Positions 1-8,975 are shown, numbered from the stretch's first letter. The stretch is DNA of 64,000 bases from Streptomyces sp. S.PB5 (GCF_030403745.1 NZ_JAQMWP010000004.1:486652-550651), one strand, 5' to 3'. Notes: generated by a model from the letters alone, not told the origin. A program made the numbers and translations.

Positions 1-1224
1 GGCAAGCGCCTGCTCAAGCTCCCCGAGGACTACGCCGAGGAGCTCTACCGCGAGATCCGCGGTGTCGTCACCGAGCGCTTCGGCCCCGGTGTCACCGCCA
101 ACATCGCCCCCGTCCAGCAGGTGGTGGCGGGCCTGATCCACGCCGACCTCTACGAGGACATCCGGGCCCTCGCCGAGTGGGAGGCCGCGATCAAGCCGAC
201 CGGCACGCTGGACTCCCTGACCTGGGAGAACGGCCACCTGAACATCGGCTTCACCTCCGAGTACCAGGTCGACGACGCCCCGATGACCTTCCGGAAGGAC
301 GGCGAGCGCGACCTGCTCGGGCTGCCGCTCTCCGACAAGGCGCTCCTGGCGCTGACCGAGCAGGACATCGCCCTGGACGCCCCGGTCGGCGCCAGTGACG
401 TGGACCTGGTCGTCCGGCACCGCGAGGACGCCCGGCAGTACTACCTGCCCGTCACCTCCGAACTGCACCGCGTGGACGCCGGCGACGGCTCCTTCCGGCT
501 GCGGATCACCGCGGACTCCGTGCTCGACCCGGAGACCGCGGCCGGCGGCGAGCCCCTGACCCGCGGCCTGTGGGATCTGCACCTGCGGATCAAGTCCTGC
601 GGCTGGAGCAAGGAGACCCGGCTCGGCGCGGTGCGCGGCGAGGACGTGGAGGCCGGGCGCCTGGCCGCGCTCACCGGCGAGCCGCGGCGCATGGTCCTGC
701 CGTACTTCACGGACGGCCCCGGCAATCTCTCCCTCGACGTCGACCAGCACACCAACAAGCTGGAGCGCGAGGCCGTGACGCTGATGGACCCGGCGGCCGC
801 CGTGGTCGAGGGCTCTGCCGTCCGGCTCCCGCTGGCCCTCGCGGTGGAGCAGGCGGGTGCGGGGGAGCCCGTCCAGCTGCGCTTCGAGCGCAAGAACGTC
901 GGCAAGTTCCCCGCCGACGCCGTCGCGGACGGCTCCACGGTGACCGCCGAGCTGCCGCTGGAGAAGCTCACCGGGATGCGCTGGGCGGTGCGGATCGGTG
1001 TGCCGTCGGCCGACCGGGGCGAGGCAAAATGGACCCGGCTCCCCGTCGACGTGGTGGTGGACGCCGAGGGCCGGGCCAAGGTCATCGACCGGCACACCCC
1101 GCCGGCCAAGCCCGCGCCGAAGCCGAAGTCCGCTCCGAAGAAGAAGCAGGCGCCGCGTCCGCTGTGGCGCCGGGCGGCCGGGCGGCTCAAGCGCGCCCTG
1201 ACGAACCAGCAGAAGAACAGCTGA
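1..1224 (+). CDS. Family 2 glycosyltransferase, C-terminal part (5' end outside window)
   Basis: The reading frame is open from base 1 to a TGA at 1222-1224, so only the last 407 residues are visible; the N-terminal catalytic domain lies upstream. What is seen starts with a helical segment typical of the end of a GT-A domain. Two beta-rich, Ig-like stretches follow, and then a Pro/Lys-rich basic tail (about the last 60 residues). Family 2 enzymes that glycosylate wall teichoic acid (TarS/TarP type) have similar C-terminal linker and beta domains, so a role in decorating a wall polymer is likely. The next gene, rmlC, starts 7 bp later and is probably co-transcribed. The glycosyltransferase assignment is an inference from the C-terminal architecture and the neighbourhood; no catalytic motif is in view. 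Confidence 0.6.
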   Translation, partial: GKRLLKLPEDYAEELYREIRGVVTERFGPGVTANIAPVQQVVAGLIHADLYEDIRALAEWEAAIKPTGTLDSLTWENGHLNIGFTSEYQVDDAPMTFRKDGERDLLGLPLSDKALLALTEQDIALDAPVGASDVDLVVRHREDARQYYLPVTSELHRVDAGDGSFRLRITADSVLDPETAAGGEPLTRGLWDLHLRIKSCGWSKETRLGAVRGEDVEAGRLAALTGEPRRMVLPYFTDGPGNLSLDVDQHTNKLEREAVTLMDPAAAVVEGSAVRLPLALAVEQAGAGEPVQLRFERKNVGKFPADAVADGSTVTAELPLEKLTGMRWAVRIGVPSADRGEAKWTRLPVDVVVDAEGRAKVIDRHTPPAKPAPKPKSAPKKKQAPRPLWRRAAGRLKRALTNQQKNS

Positions 1225-1231
1225 GGACCTT

Positions 1232-1828
1232 GTGATGCGACCTCTTTCCCTCGACGGCGCCTGGGTGCACGAGCCGAAGGTCTTCCCCGACGGCCGGGGC
1301 AGCTTCCACGAGTGGTTCAAGGCCCCCCTCTTCACCGAGGCGGTCGGCCACCCGCTGAACCTCGCCCAGGCCAACATGTCGGTCTCCAGCCGGGGCACCC
1401 TGCGCGGCATCCACTTCGCGGACGTGCCGCCCAGCCAGGCCAAGTACGTCAAGTGCGTGCGCGGCGCGGTCCTCGACGTGATCGTGGACATCCGGGTGGG
1501 CTCGCCGACCTTCGGCCAGTGGGAGATCGTCCGCCTCGACGACCAGGACCACCACGCCGTCTACCTCTCCGAGGGCCTCGGCCACGGCTTCATGGCGCTC
1601 ACCGACGACGCGACCGTGGTCTACCTGTGCTCCGAGGGGTACGCCCCCGAGCGCGAGCACGGCATCCACCCGCTGGACCCGGAGCTCGGCATCGAGTGGC
1701 CCGCCGACCTCACCCCGCTGCTCTCCGCCAAGGACGAGCAGGCCCCGAGCCTGGCCGAGGCCCGGGAGCAGGGCCTGCTGCCCTCGTACGAGGAGGCCGT
1801 GGCGTACCGGGCGAGCCTGGGGCGCTGA
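1232..1828 (+). CDS. rmlC: dTDP-4-dehydrorhamnose 3,5-epimerase family protein (RmlC)
   Basis: This 198-residue cupin epimerase would convert dTDP-4-keto-6-deoxyglucose to dTDP-4-keto-rhamnose in deoxysugar supply. The RmlC signature is clear: RGIH at residues 58-61 (His61 the expected catalytic base), GLGHGF at 115-120 and Tyr131 in the cupin core. Length matches the family (about 180-200). The GTG at 1232 is preceded by GAGG 6 nt upstream; an ATG follows immediately. It sits 7 bp after the glycosyltransferase, suggesting that the sugar it makes is used by that enzyme or by a nearby polymer pathway. No rmlA, rmlB or rmlD is in the window, so the rest of the pathway must lie elsewhere. Some homologues act on other 6-deoxyhexoses, so rhamnose is not certain. 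Confidence 0.88.
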   Translation: MMRPLSLDGAWVHEPKVFPDGRGSFHEWFKAPLFTEAVGHPLNLAQANMSVSSRGTLRGIHFADVPPSQAKYVKCVRGAVLDVIVDIRVGSPTFGQWEIVRLDDQDHHAVYLSEGLGHGFMALTDDATVVYLCSEGYAPEREHGIHPLDPELGIEWPADLTPLLSAKDEQAPSLAEAREQGLLPSYEEAVAYRASLGR

Positions 1829-1840
1829 GCCCAGTTTGAC

Positions 1841-1858
1841 CGGGCCTGAGGAGGCCCG
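1841..1858 (+). terminator. Short hairpin after rmlC
   Basis: A perfect 7-bp stem (1841-1847 with 1852-1858) with a 4-nt loop begins 12 nt after the rmlC stop. There is no long T run after it. It may separate rmlC from rplU transcription. Confidence 0.4.
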
Positions 1859-1863
1859 TAACC

Positions 1864-2006
1864 TTGACCGTCGGCGTGTCGACTGGCATGCCACATCCCC
1901 GTAAACCCTTTTCCTCCGGAGCACCGGGTGTTCCGGAGAGGCTGTTCGCGTGCCGGGCGGCTGGACTGCGGGGGTGCCGTTCCCCGAGCGAGAGAGTGAG
2001 ATCCGC
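1864..2006 (+). promoter_or_regulatory. Putative rplU promoter and leader
   Basis: A TTGACC hexamer at 1864-1869 fits a -35 element; the -10 (CATGCC at 1887-1892) is poor. A 9-bp hairpin follows (1916-1924 with 1928-1936, one wobble), and an untranslated leader of about 100 nt runs to the rplU GTG. Structured leaders of ribosomal-protein operons can mediate feedback by the product, but no L21-binding motif can be verified here. Confidence 0.35.
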
Positions 2007-2327
2007 GTGTACGCCATCGTGCGCAGCGGTGGTCGCCAGCACAAGGTTGCTGTCGGCGACATCGTTGAGGTTGACAAGATTTCCACTGCCAAGGTTGGCG
2101 ACACGGTCGAGCTCTCGACCCTGCTCGTTGTCGACGGCGAGTCCGTGACCAGCGACCCGTGGGTGCTGGCCGGCATCAAGGTCCAGGCCGAGGTCGTGGA
2201 CCACCACAAGGGCCAGAAGATCGACATTCTGCGCTACAAGAACAAGACCGGCTACCGCCGTCGTCAGGGCCACCGCCAGCAGTACACGGCGATCAAGGTC
2301 ACTGAGATCCCCGCGGCTGCGAAGTAA
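2007..2327 (+). CDS. rplU: 50S ribosomal protein L21
   Basis: This is a 106-residue L21, the usual size. It binds 23S rRNA in the large subunit. The protein begins [11 protein letters not shown] and has the family's conserved lysine/arginine-rich C-terminal half, including [19 protein letters not shown] sequence around residues 72-88. The GTG at 2007 is chosen because the L21 family starts with this Tyr-Ala-Ile-Val strand; an in-frame start at 1950 would add 19 non-homologous residues. rpmA begins 14 bp after the stop, forming the usual rplU-rpmA operon, with obgE next. Codon use is that of a highly expressed gene, with some GTT and GCT codons that are rare elsewhere in the window. Confidence 0.97.
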   Translation: MYAIVRSGGRQHKVAVGDIVEVDKISTAKVGDTVELSTLLVVDGESVTSDPWVLAGIKVQAEVVDHHKGQKIDILRYKNKTGYRRRQGHRQQYTAIKVTEIPAAAK

Positions 2328-2341
2328 GGGACTGAGGAGAG

Positions 2342-2596
2342 ATGGCACACAAGAAGGGCGCATCGTCCACCCGTAACGGTCGTGACTCCAACGCTCAGCG
2401 CCTCGGCGTGAAGCGCTTCGGCGGTCAGGTCGTGAACGCGGGCGAGATCCTGGTCCGTCAGCGCGGCACCCACTTCCACCCCGGCGCGGGCGTCGGCCGT
2501 GGCGGCGACGACACGCTGTTCGCGCTGAACGCCGGTGCGGTGCAGTTCGGCACCCACCGTGGCCGTAAGGTCGTGAACATCGTTCCGGTCGCCTGA
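2342..2596 (+). CDS. rpmA: 50S ribosomal protein L27
   Basis: This is an 84-residue L27, full length for the family. The N-terminal tail [16 protein letters not shown] reaches the peptidyl-transferase centre in bacterial ribosomes, and the [20 protein letters not shown] core is diagnostic. There is no N-terminal pre-sequence of the kind that is cleaved in Firmicutes. The ATG at 2342 has GGAGAG a few bases upstream. It is co-transcribed with rplU, and a strong intrinsic terminator follows at 2632-2671. Confidence 0.97.
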   Translation: MAHKKGASSTRNGRDSNAQRLGVKRFGGQVVNAGEILVRQRGTHFHPGAGVGRGGDDTLFALNAGAVQFGTHRGRKVVNIVPVA

Positions 2597-2631
2597 GCTC
2601 AGGCTTAGGGCTTCAGACCGAACGTTTCGCG

Positions 2632-2671
2632 AGGCGGACCTCACTTCCCCTGTGGGAAGGCGGGTCCGCCT
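2632..2671 (+). terminator. Intrinsic terminator after rpmA
   Basis: A 9-bp G+C-rich outer stem (2632-2640 with 2663-2671) encloses an inner CTTCCC/GGGAAG stem and is followed by TTTCG. It lies 35 bp after the rpmA stop and before the obgE leader. Confidence 0.75.
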
Positions 2672-2731
2672 TTCGCGTGTTACAGCAGTAGAGAACCGTA
2701 CGAACATTTCAAGTGCTGGAGGCACCTCACC

Positions 2732-4177
2732 ATGACCACCTTCGTGGACCGCGTCGAACTGCATGTCGCCGCGGGTAACGGAGGTCACGGCTGTGCCTCC
2801 GTCCACCGGGAGAAGTTCAAGCCGCTCGGCGGCCCCGACGGCGGCAACGGCGGGCGGGGCGGCGATGTCATCCTGACCGTCGACCAGTCGGTGACCACGC
2901 TCCTGGAGTACCACCACTCCCCGCACCGCAAGGCCACCAACGGCAAGCCCGGCGAGGGCGGCAACCGGTCCGGCAAGGACGGCCAGGACCTGGTCCTGCC
3001 CGTGCCGGACGGCACCGTCGTCCTCGACAAGGCGGGCAACGTCCTCGCCGACCTGGTCGGCCACGGCACCTCCTACGTCGCCGCCCAGGGCGGCCGCGGC
3101 GGCCTCGGCAACGCGGCGCTGGCGTCCGCGCGGCGCAAGGCGCCCGGCTTCGCGCTGCTCGGGGTGCCCGGGGACATGCAGGACATCGTCCTGGAGCTGA
3201 AGACCGTCGCCGATGTGGCGCTGGTCGGCTACCCGAGCGCGGGCAAGTCCTCGCTGATCTCGGTGCTGAGCGCGGCCAAGCCGAAGATCGCCGACTACCC
3301 CTTCACGACGCTCGTGCCGAACCTCGGCGTGGTGACCGCGGGCTCGACCGTCTACACCATCGCCGACGTGCCGGGTCTGATCCCGGGCGCCAGCCAGGGC
3401 AAGGGACTGGGTCTGGAGTTCCTGCGGCACGTGGAGCGGTGCAGCGTACTGGTGCATGTGCTCGACACGGCGACGCTGGAGTCCGAGCGCGACCCGATCT
3501 CCGACCTCGACATCATCGAGGAGGAGCTGCGGCAGTACAAGACGTCCCTGGCGGACCGGCCCCGGGTCGTCGTCCTCAACAAGATCGACGTCCCCGACGG
3601 CAAGGACCTCGCCGAGATGGTCCGCCCGGACCTGGAGGAGCGCGGCTACCGCGTCTTCGAGGTGTCCGCGGTGGCGCACACCGGGCTGAAGGAACTGTCG
3701 TTCGCGCTGGCCGAGCTGGTCGCGAAGTCGCGGGCCGCGAAGCCGAAGGAGGAGGCGACGCGGATCGTCATCCGGCCCAAGGCCGTGGACGACGCGGGCT
3801 TCACCGTGGTGCGCGAGGAGGACGGGCTGTTCCGGGTGCGCGGCGAGAAGCCGGAGCGCTGGGTGCGGCAGACCGACTTCAACAACGACGAGGCCGTCGG
3901 CTATCTCGCCGACCGCCTCAACCGCCTCGGTGTCGAGGAGCAGTTGATGAAGGCGGGCGCCCGCGCGGGCGACGGCGTCGCGATCGGCCCCGAGGACAAC
4001 GCGGTCGTCTTCGACTGGGAGCCGACCGTCATGGCCGGCGCCGAGATGCTCGGCCGCCGCGGTGAGGACCACCGCTTCGAGGCACCGCGTCCGGCGGCGC
4101 AGCGGCGCCGGGACCGGCAGGCCGAACGGGACGAGGCTGCGCAGGAGTTCGACGACTTCGAGCCGTTCGAGGGCTGA
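2732..4177 (+). CDS. obgE: Obg family GTPase
   Basis: This 481-residue Obg/CgtA GTPase is linked to 50S ribosome assembly and, in Streptomyces, to the onset of aerial growth and sporulation. The order is the glycine-rich Obg fold (residues 1-158), the G domain (about 159-335) and a C-terminal OCT domain (about 350-430). The G domain has the P-loop GYPSAGKSS at about 165, PFTT (switch I), DVPGL (G3) and NKID (G4). A charged C-terminal tail beyond OCT is typical of actinobacterial members. The ATG at 2732 has GGAGG about 10 nt upstream. It lies downstream of rplU-rpmA as usual but is separated by a terminator, so it probably has its own promoter in 2675-2720. Confidence 0.96.
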   Translation: MTTFVDRVELHVAAGNGGHGCASVHREKFKPLGGPDGGNGGRGGDVILTVDQSVTTLLEYHHSPHRKATNGKPGEGGNRSGKDGQDLVLPVPDGTVVLDKAGNVLADLVGHGTSYVAAQGGRGGLGNAALASARRKAPGFALLGVPGDMQDIVLELKTVADVALVGYPSAGKSSLISVLSAAKPKIADYPFTTLVPNLGVVTAGSTVYTIADVPGLIPGASQGKGLGLEFLRHVERCSVLVHVLDTATLESERDPISDLDIIEEELRQYKTSLADRPRVVVLNKIDVPDGKDLAEMVRPDLEERGYRVFEVSAVAHTGLKELSFALAELVAKSRAAKPKEEATRIVIRPKAVDDAGFTVVREEDGLFRVRGEKPERWVRQTDFNNDEAVGYLADRLNRLGVEEQLMKAGARAGDGVAIGPEDNAVVFDWEPTVMAGAEMLGRRGEDHRFEAPRPAAQRRRDRQAERDEAAQEFDDFEPFEG

Positions 4178-4178
4178 G

Positions 4179-4245
4179 CGGTTGGTTGATCCGGCCGTTG
4201 GTTAACCCAGAGCGAACCTCTGGCGTACGACAGGGCAACCAACCG
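4179..4245 (+). terminator. Nested inverted repeat after obgE
   Basis: A perfect 10-bp inverted repeat (4179-4188 with 4236-4245) encloses a 6-bp hairpin (4207-4212 with 4218-4223). It starts 2 bp after the obgE stop. There is no U tract, so it is either a weak terminator or an mRNA 3'-end structure. Confidence 0.45.
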
Positions 4246-4331
4246 TCCTCCAGGCGAGTCGTACAGGGCAGAGCGGATGAGGATCTTGGCTCACTCCGCG
4301 GTCAACTGCCCTTAAGACAGCCGGAGTTCAC

Positions 4332-5780
4332 ATGTCGTTGCCCGCTGCCTCGCGCAGAACCCGGCGCGCCGTCGTGGTCGCGATCGCCCTGATCGCCGCC
4401 ACGTGCGGCGCGCTTCCCGTTGCGCAGGCGCAGCCGACGGCAGCGGCACCGGCATCGGCATCGGCCGGCGCACCGCAGGACTTCAACGGCGACGGGTACG
4501 GGGACCTCGCCGTCGCCGCACCCCACGCCACGGTGGGCGGCAAGGCCGAGGCCGGCTATGTGGCGGTGCTGTACGGGTCCGCGAGCGGGCTCAGGACCAC
4601 CGCGAAGAAGGTCTACACCCAGGCCTCCGCCGAAATCCCCGGCACCCCCGAGACCGGCGACCGCTTCGGCTCGCTCCTCCTCGCCGCCGACCTGGACGGG
4701 GACGGGTACACCGACCTCTCGGTCCAGGCCGAGGGCGAGCAGTGGACGCAGGGCGGCATCGCCCGCAAGGGCAACAGGACCATCCTGTGGGGCGGTTCCG
4801 GAGGACTCACCTCGGGCAAGGTCATCCCCGCCCGGGACAGCGGCACCTACCAGAGCGGCGGCGACTCCGTCACCGGTGACTTCAACGGCGACGGGCACCA
4901 GGACCTGCTCCACGTCGGGAACGTGTACCTCGGGCCGTTCGGGCGGGACGGCGTCCCCGCCTCCGTGCGGAGCAACCCCGAGATCGTCGACGGCGACCTC
5001 GACCTGCTCGGCCTGGTCGCCGGTGACATCGACGGCGACGGCGTCACCGACCTCGTCACCATGGCCCGGTCCTACGACGGGGACGACGAGGGCGACCACG
5101 GCGAGCATCTGAACTACCTGCGCGGCGGCCGCGACGGCCTCCAGCCGCTCGTCGTCCTCAAGGACGCACAGGGCGAGCCGCTCCGGCCCGGCCACGACGT
5201 GGCGCTCGGCGACGTCAACGGCGACCACCGCGCGGACATCGTCACCGCCCGCGGCTCGCTCCGGTTCGTCCCCGGCACCGCGAACGGCCCGGCCACGTCC
5301 TTCGCGCCCCAGTCCATCGACCAGGACACCCCCGGTGTGCCCGGCGCCGAGGAGCCCGAGGACTGGTTCGGCTACGACCTCTCCGTCGCCGACGTCAACG
5401 GCGACGGGTACGGCGACGTCCTCGCCGGCAACCCCTACGAGGACCTCGGCACCGTGCAGCGGGCCGGCGCCTTCACCGTCGTACCCGGCGGGAAGAACGG
5501 GCCCACCGGCGCCGGGAGCACTCTCTTCAGCCAGAACAGTGCGAACGTGCCCGGCGCCGCCGAGAAGGACGACCGATTCGGCGAGAACACCGCCTTCGTC
5601 GACGGCAACGGCGACGGGAAGGCAGAGCCGGTCGTCGCGGCGATCGCCGAGGACTCCTCGGCGGGGGCCGTCTGGGTGTTCCGCGGCGCGGCCACGGCCA
5701 CCGGCTCCTTCTCCTTCGGGGCCGGCACTCTCGGCACGACCGCGAGCAGGGCCTGGCTGGGTGCGGAGTTCCCGCGCTGA
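4332..5780 (+). CDS. Secreted FG-GAP repeat (integrin-like beta-propeller) protein, copy 1
   Basis: This 482-residue exported protein has a signal peptide with a twin-Arg/basic start, a hydrophobic stretch (about residues 14-30) and a likely cut after AQA near residue 36. Seven Asp-rich calcium-binding loops follow (DFNGDGYGDL, DLDGDGYTDL, DFNGDGHQDL, DIDGDGVTDL, DVNGDHRADI, DVNGDGYGDV, DGNGDGKAEP), spaced about 50-70 residues. This predicts a seven-bladed FG-GAP/VCBS propeller as in integrin alpha chains. The C-terminus, with its GTLGTTAS motif, is shared with the two following paralogues. ATG 4332 has CCGGAG upstream. Function is not known; such propellers bind ligands or carbohydrates outside the cell. 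No enzyme domain or cell-wall anchor is present. Confidence 0.85.
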   Translation: MSLPAASRRTRRAVVVAIALIAATCGALPVAQAQPTAAAPASASAGAPQDFNGDGYGDLAVAAPHATVGGKAEAGYVAVLYGSASGLRTTAKKVYTQASAEIPGTPETGDRFGSLLLAADLDGDGYTDLSVQAEGEQWTQGGIARKGNRTILWGGSGGLTSGKVIPARDSGTYQSGGDSVTGDFNGDGHQDLLHVGNVYLGPFGRDGVPASVRSNPEIVDGDLDLLGLVAGDIDGDGVTDLVTMARSYDGDDEGDHGEHLNYLRGGRDGLQPLVVLKDAQGEPLRPGHDVALGDVNGDHRADIVTARGSLRFVPGTANGPATSFAPQSIDQDTPGVPGAEEPEDWFGYDLSVADVNGDGYGDVLAGNPYEDLGTVQRAGAFTVVPGGKNGPTGAGSTLFSQNSANVPGAAEKDDRFGENTAFVDGNGDGKAEPVVAAIAEDSSAGAVWVFRGAATATGSFSFGAGTLGTTASRAWLGAEFPR

Positions 5781-5887
5781 CCGGCACGGAACGCCGGGCA
5801 GCGCACGCAAACCGCTGACCACCGCACGCACAGTGCGCACCCCCCCACACGCAACCCCCCACAGGCACCTCCCACGACAGGAGCACC

Positions 5888-7333
5888 ATGAGCAAGCGCA
5901 TGATCGGTACCGGGCTCGCGGCCGCCATCGCCGTGACGGCAGCCGTCGTCGCCCCCGTGACCGCGCAGGCCGCCGCGCCGCAGTCCGCCGCCGGCCGCAT
6001 CCACGCCGACTTCGACGGCGACGGCTACCAGGACGTGGCCTTCGCCGCCGCCTCCGCCACGGTCGGCGGCAAGGCCCGCGCCGGGTACGTGGCCGTCGTG
6101 TACGGCTCCGCCAAGGGGCTGAACCTCTCGCACCGGCAGGTCATCAGCCAGAACACCGCGGGCATCCCCGGTGTCGCCGAGGCCGACGACCGCTTCGGCT
6201 CCGGGCTCTCCGCCGCCGATCTGGACGGCGACGGCTACGCGGACCTCGTCGTGGGCGCCTCCGGCGAGGAGGCCGGTGGCAAGAGGGGCACCCTGGCCGT
6301 CGTATGGGGCGGGAAGCAGGGGCTGTCGGGCGCCACCGCGCTCGCCTCCGGCACCCGGACCGACACCGCCGTCGGTGACTTCGACGGGGACGGCGACCCC
6401 GACGTCGCCACGCCCGGCTCCCTGTTGACCGGCCCCTTCAGCCGTACGACGGGCGCGGCCGCCGTCAGTGCACTGAGCCTCGACCCCGTCGACTACCGGA
6501 CCAACGCGCTCGCCGCGGGCGACATCGACCACGACGGCATCGCCGACCTGGTGGCGCTGAACGTCGACAACACCTCGGACGACCACAGCAACGCGGACAG
6601 CTACCACCGCCGGGTCGTCTACCTCCGCGGTACGGCCCAGGGGCTGAGCGCCCCCGTCACCCTGAAGAACGAGGACGGCTCGCTGTTCCGCGGCGGCGAG
6701 CGGCTCGGCATCGGCGACGTGAACCGGGACGGCTACGGCGATCTCGTCATCGGCCGCTCCTTCACCCACGACATCGTCGACGACGACCTGCTGATCGGCG
6801 GTCAGATCGGGGTGGTGTACGGCGGCGCGGGCGGCCCCGACCCGGCCGGCGAGACCGTCGTCACCCAGAACACCCCCGGCGTTCCGGGTGCGACCGAGCC
6901 CGGCGACTCCTTCGGCGGGGGCATCTCCGTCGGGGACGTCGACGGCGACGGCTACGCGGACGTGGCCACCGGCGCCTTCACCGAGGACCTCGGAGACATC
7001 GACGACGCGGGGCAGGTGACGGTCCTGCGGGGCGGCCGGGGCGGTCTCACGGGCACCGGTTCCGTGGCCTTCACCCAGAACACGGCCCGGGTGCCCGGCA
7101 CCGCCGAGCGGCTCGACTTCTTCGGGGTCACCACCTCGCTGACCGACGTCAACCGGGACGGCAGGGCCGAGCTGTTCGCCGGCGCTACCGGCGAGAACGG
7201 CTTCGCAGGCGGCGTCTGGGCCTTCCGCAACCCCGGCACGGGCCCTGTCGCCACCGGCTCGACCGCCATCGGCGCGGGCACCCTCGGCACGACCGCGAAC
7301 AGCGCCAACCTGGGCAGCCACTTCGCCCGCTGA
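5888..7333 (+). CDS. Secreted FG-GAP repeat protein, copy 2
   Basis: This 481-residue paralogue of the preceding gene has a typical Sec signal peptide (positively charged start, Ala/Val core, cut after AQA near residue 29). Seven calcium-loop repeats (for example DFDGDGYQDV, DLDGDGYADL, DIDHDGIADL, DVNRDGYGDL) are followed by the same GAGTLGTTANSANLG-type ending. An ACAGGAGC ribosome-binding site lies 6 nt before ATG 5888. The 107-bp gap to copy 1 has no obvious terminator, so the three genes may form one transcript. Repeats are more regular than in copy 1, and closer to copy 3 in blades 5-7. It is a secreted propeller of unknown ligand. Confidence 0.85.
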   Translation: MSKRMIGTGLAAAIAVTAAVVAPVTAQAAAPQSAAGRIHADFDGDGYQDVAFAAASATVGGKARAGYVAVVYGSAKGLNLSHRQVISQNTAGIPGVAEADDRFGSGLSAADLDGDGYADLVVGASGEEAGGKRGTLAVVWGGKQGLSGATALASGTRTDTAVGDFDGDGDPDVATPGSLLTGPFSRTTGAAAVSALSLDPVDYRTNALAAGDIDHDGIADLVALNVDNTSDDHSNADSYHRRVVYLRGTAQGLSAPVTLKNEDGSLFRGGERLGIGDVNRDGYGDLVIGRSFTHDIVDDDLLIGGQIGVVYGGAGGPDPAGETVVTQNTPGVPGATEPGDSFGGGISVGDVDGDGYADVATGAFTEDLGDIDDAGQVTVLRGGRGGLTGTGSVAFTQNTARVPGTAERLDFFGVTTSLTDVNRDGRAELFAGATGENGFAGGVWAFRNPGTGPVATGSTAIGAGTLGTTANSANLGSHFAR

Positions 7334-7382
7334 GCCCGCGACGTGGAAGTCGCACCAGAAGAAGCAGACAGGGGAGGGTGAA

Positions 7383-8846
7383 ATGAGCGGTGGACACAGA
7401 GCGACCTGGGGGGTCGCGATCGCCGTCGTGCTGGCCGTCACCGGGGTGGTCCCGGCGGCAGCGGCGGACGGACGGGCGGCCGTGGGGGAGTCGCGGGAGG
7501 ACTTCAACGGGGACGGGTACGCCGATCTCGCGGTCGCCGCACCTTCGGCGAGCGTGGGCGGCAGGACGCAGGCCGGGTACGTCGCCGTGCTGTACGGCAC
7601 GGCCGACGGGCTGAGCACCACCGGCCGGAAGGTGTTCACGCAGAACAGCGCGGGCGTGCCGGGCAGCGCCGAGAAAGGCGACCGCTTCGGCAGCGCGCTC
7701 ACCACGGCCGACCTCGACCGGGACGGGTACGCCGACCTCGTCGTGGGCGTGGGCGGCGAGGACACTGCCTCGGGAGGCACCGACTCCGGTTACGTACAGG
7801 TCCTCTGGGGCGGTGCCAAGGGGCTGTCCGGCGCCTCCTCCCTGAGCACCGGCAAGAGCGCGAACGACCGGCTCGGCGACCAGGGGCGGCTCACGGCCGC
7901 CGATGTCGACGGCGACGGGGCGGCCGATGTCGTGACCGTCCGGAACCAGAAGAACCTGCACGTCCTCAACGGGCCCTTCGGGAGGAACGGTTCGCATGCG
8001 GCCGAGCAGCTGGTGACGGACCGCTACAACAGCCGGATCCTCGACCTGGCGGCCGGGGACGTCAACGGCGACGGCATCACGGACGTCGTCGCCGCAGCGA
8101 ACGACCAGCAGGAGTGGGACTCGCGCCGGATCGCGTACTGGTACGGCACGCGGGACGGTGTCTCGCCGTACTTCACCCTCGTCTACGACATCGACGGCGC
8201 CGGCCTCCAGGGCGGCGAGAACCTCGACGTCGGGGATGTGAACCGGGACGGCTACGACGACATCGTCGTGGGCCGTGCCGTCGACGGGTACGACAGCGAC
8301 CACGACGCCTACCTCGCCAAGGGCGGCCGGGTCGGCTGGATCCCGGGCACGGCGAACGGGCCGGACGGGGTCGCGGCGGTCTTCCTCAACCAGGACAGCC
8401 CGGGTGTGCCGGGCACCGCGGAGAAGGGCGACGGCTTCGGGACCGACGTACAGATCGGTGACGTCGACGGCGACGGCTGGCCGGACGTGGCGACCGGTCT
8501 GCCGGGCGAGGACCTGGGGAGCGTGAGCGGCGCGGGTTCCGTGGCCGTCCTGCGCGGCGGCTCCGCGGGGCTGACCGGGGCGGGCGCCCGGGTCGTCACC
8601 CAGGACACCGGCAATGTGCCCGGTTCGGCCGAGGCCGGGGACGCGTTCGGCAGGGCCGTCCACCTCGGTGACGCCGACGGCGACGGGCGGGCCGACCTGG
8701 CCGTCGGCGCGCCGGGGGAGAACGCGAACTCCGGGTTCGTGTGGGCCTTCCGGACCCTGCCGCCGCTCGGTACGACCGCCTTCGGCAACACGTTGCTCGG
8801 CACGTACGCGAAGAACGCGAAACTCGGCTCCGGATTCGCCTACTGA
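7383..8846 (+). CDS. Secreted FG-GAP repeat protein, copy 3
   Basis: This 487-residue third paralogue has a signal peptide with a likely cut after AAA near residue 28. Seven FG-GAP calcium loops follow (first DFNGDGYADL, last DADGDGRADL), and the C-terminus ends with a LLGTYAKNAKLGSGF variant of the shared tail. It has a very strong ribosome-binding site (AGGGGAGGG, 7369-7377) just before ATG 7383, stronger than those of copies 1 and 2. Only 49 bp separate it from copy 2. A terminator follows at 8871-8914, closing the putative operon. A 15-bp tandem duplication covers its last codons. Confidence 0.85.
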   Translation: MSGGHRATWGVAIAVVLAVTGVVPAAAADGRAAVGESREDFNGDGYADLAVAAPSASVGGRTQAGYVAVLYGTADGLSTTGRKVFTQNSAGVPGSAEKGDRFGSALTTADLDRDGYADLVVGVGGEDTASGGTDSGYVQVLWGGAKGLSGASSLSTGKSANDRLGDQGRLTAADVDGDGAADVVTVRNQKNLHVLNGPFGRNGSHAAEQLVTDRYNSRILDLAAGDVNGDGITDVVAAANDQQEWDSRRIAYWYGTRDGVSPYFTLVYDIDGAGLQGGENLDVGDVNRDGYDDIVVGRAVDGYDSDHDAYLAKGGRVGWIPGTANGPDGVAAVFLNQDSPGVPGTAEKGDGFGTDVQIGDVDGDGWPDVATGLPGEDLGSVSGAGSVAVLRGGSAGLTGAGARVVTQDTGNVPGSAEAGDAFGRAVHLGDADGDGRADLAVGAPGENANSGFVWAFRTLPPLGTTAFGNTLLGTYAKNAKLGSGFAY

Positions 8847-8863
8847 TCATTCGCCTACTGATC
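8834..8863 (+). repeat. 15-bp tandem duplication spanning the stop codon of FG-GAP copy 3
   Basis: ATTCGCCTACTGATC occurs twice head to tail (8834-8848 and 8849-8863). The first copy encodes the final Phe-Ala-Tyr and the TGA stop; the second repeats the same codons after it. It looks like a slippage duplication. Confidence 0.9.
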
Positions 8864-8870
8864 ATCCGTC

Positions 8871-8914
8871 AGACCCGTTGCGGTGCCGGCAGGCGCCTGT
8901 GCCGCAGCGGGTCT
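8871..8914 (+). terminator. Terminator after the FG-GAP triplet
   Basis: A 13-bp stem (8871-8883 with 8902-8914, one G-U pair) encloses an 18-nt loop that can itself pair (GCCGGC/GGCGCC region). TCCTGTTGTCT follows. It separates the FG-GAP genes from phoD. Confidence 0.65.
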
Positions 8915-8953
8915 CCTGTTGTCTCCCCAGCTGTCATGTACGCGAATTGCTCT

Positions 8954-8975
8954 GTTCAACAGGCGGTCTGCCCGG
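8954..8975 (+). promoter_or_regulatory. Possible PHO box upstream of phoD
   Basis: GTTCAACAGGC at 8954-8964 resembles the first 11-nt PhoP direct-repeat unit (GTTCA core). The next 11 nt, GGTCTGCCCGG, is a poor second unit. PhoD genes of Streptomyces are known PhoP targets, so the position is sensible, but the match is weak. Confidence 0.25.

Noticed and set aside
2264..4072. 602-codon open frame antisense to obgE and rpmA
   Set aside because: Same high-G+C artefact; composition is non-protein-like and obgE is certain.
5435..8663. Two long open frames (781 and 492 codons) antisense to the FG-GAP genes
   Set aside because: The regular Asp-Gly repeats on the sense strand generate long antisense frames; no start signal or recognisable domain.
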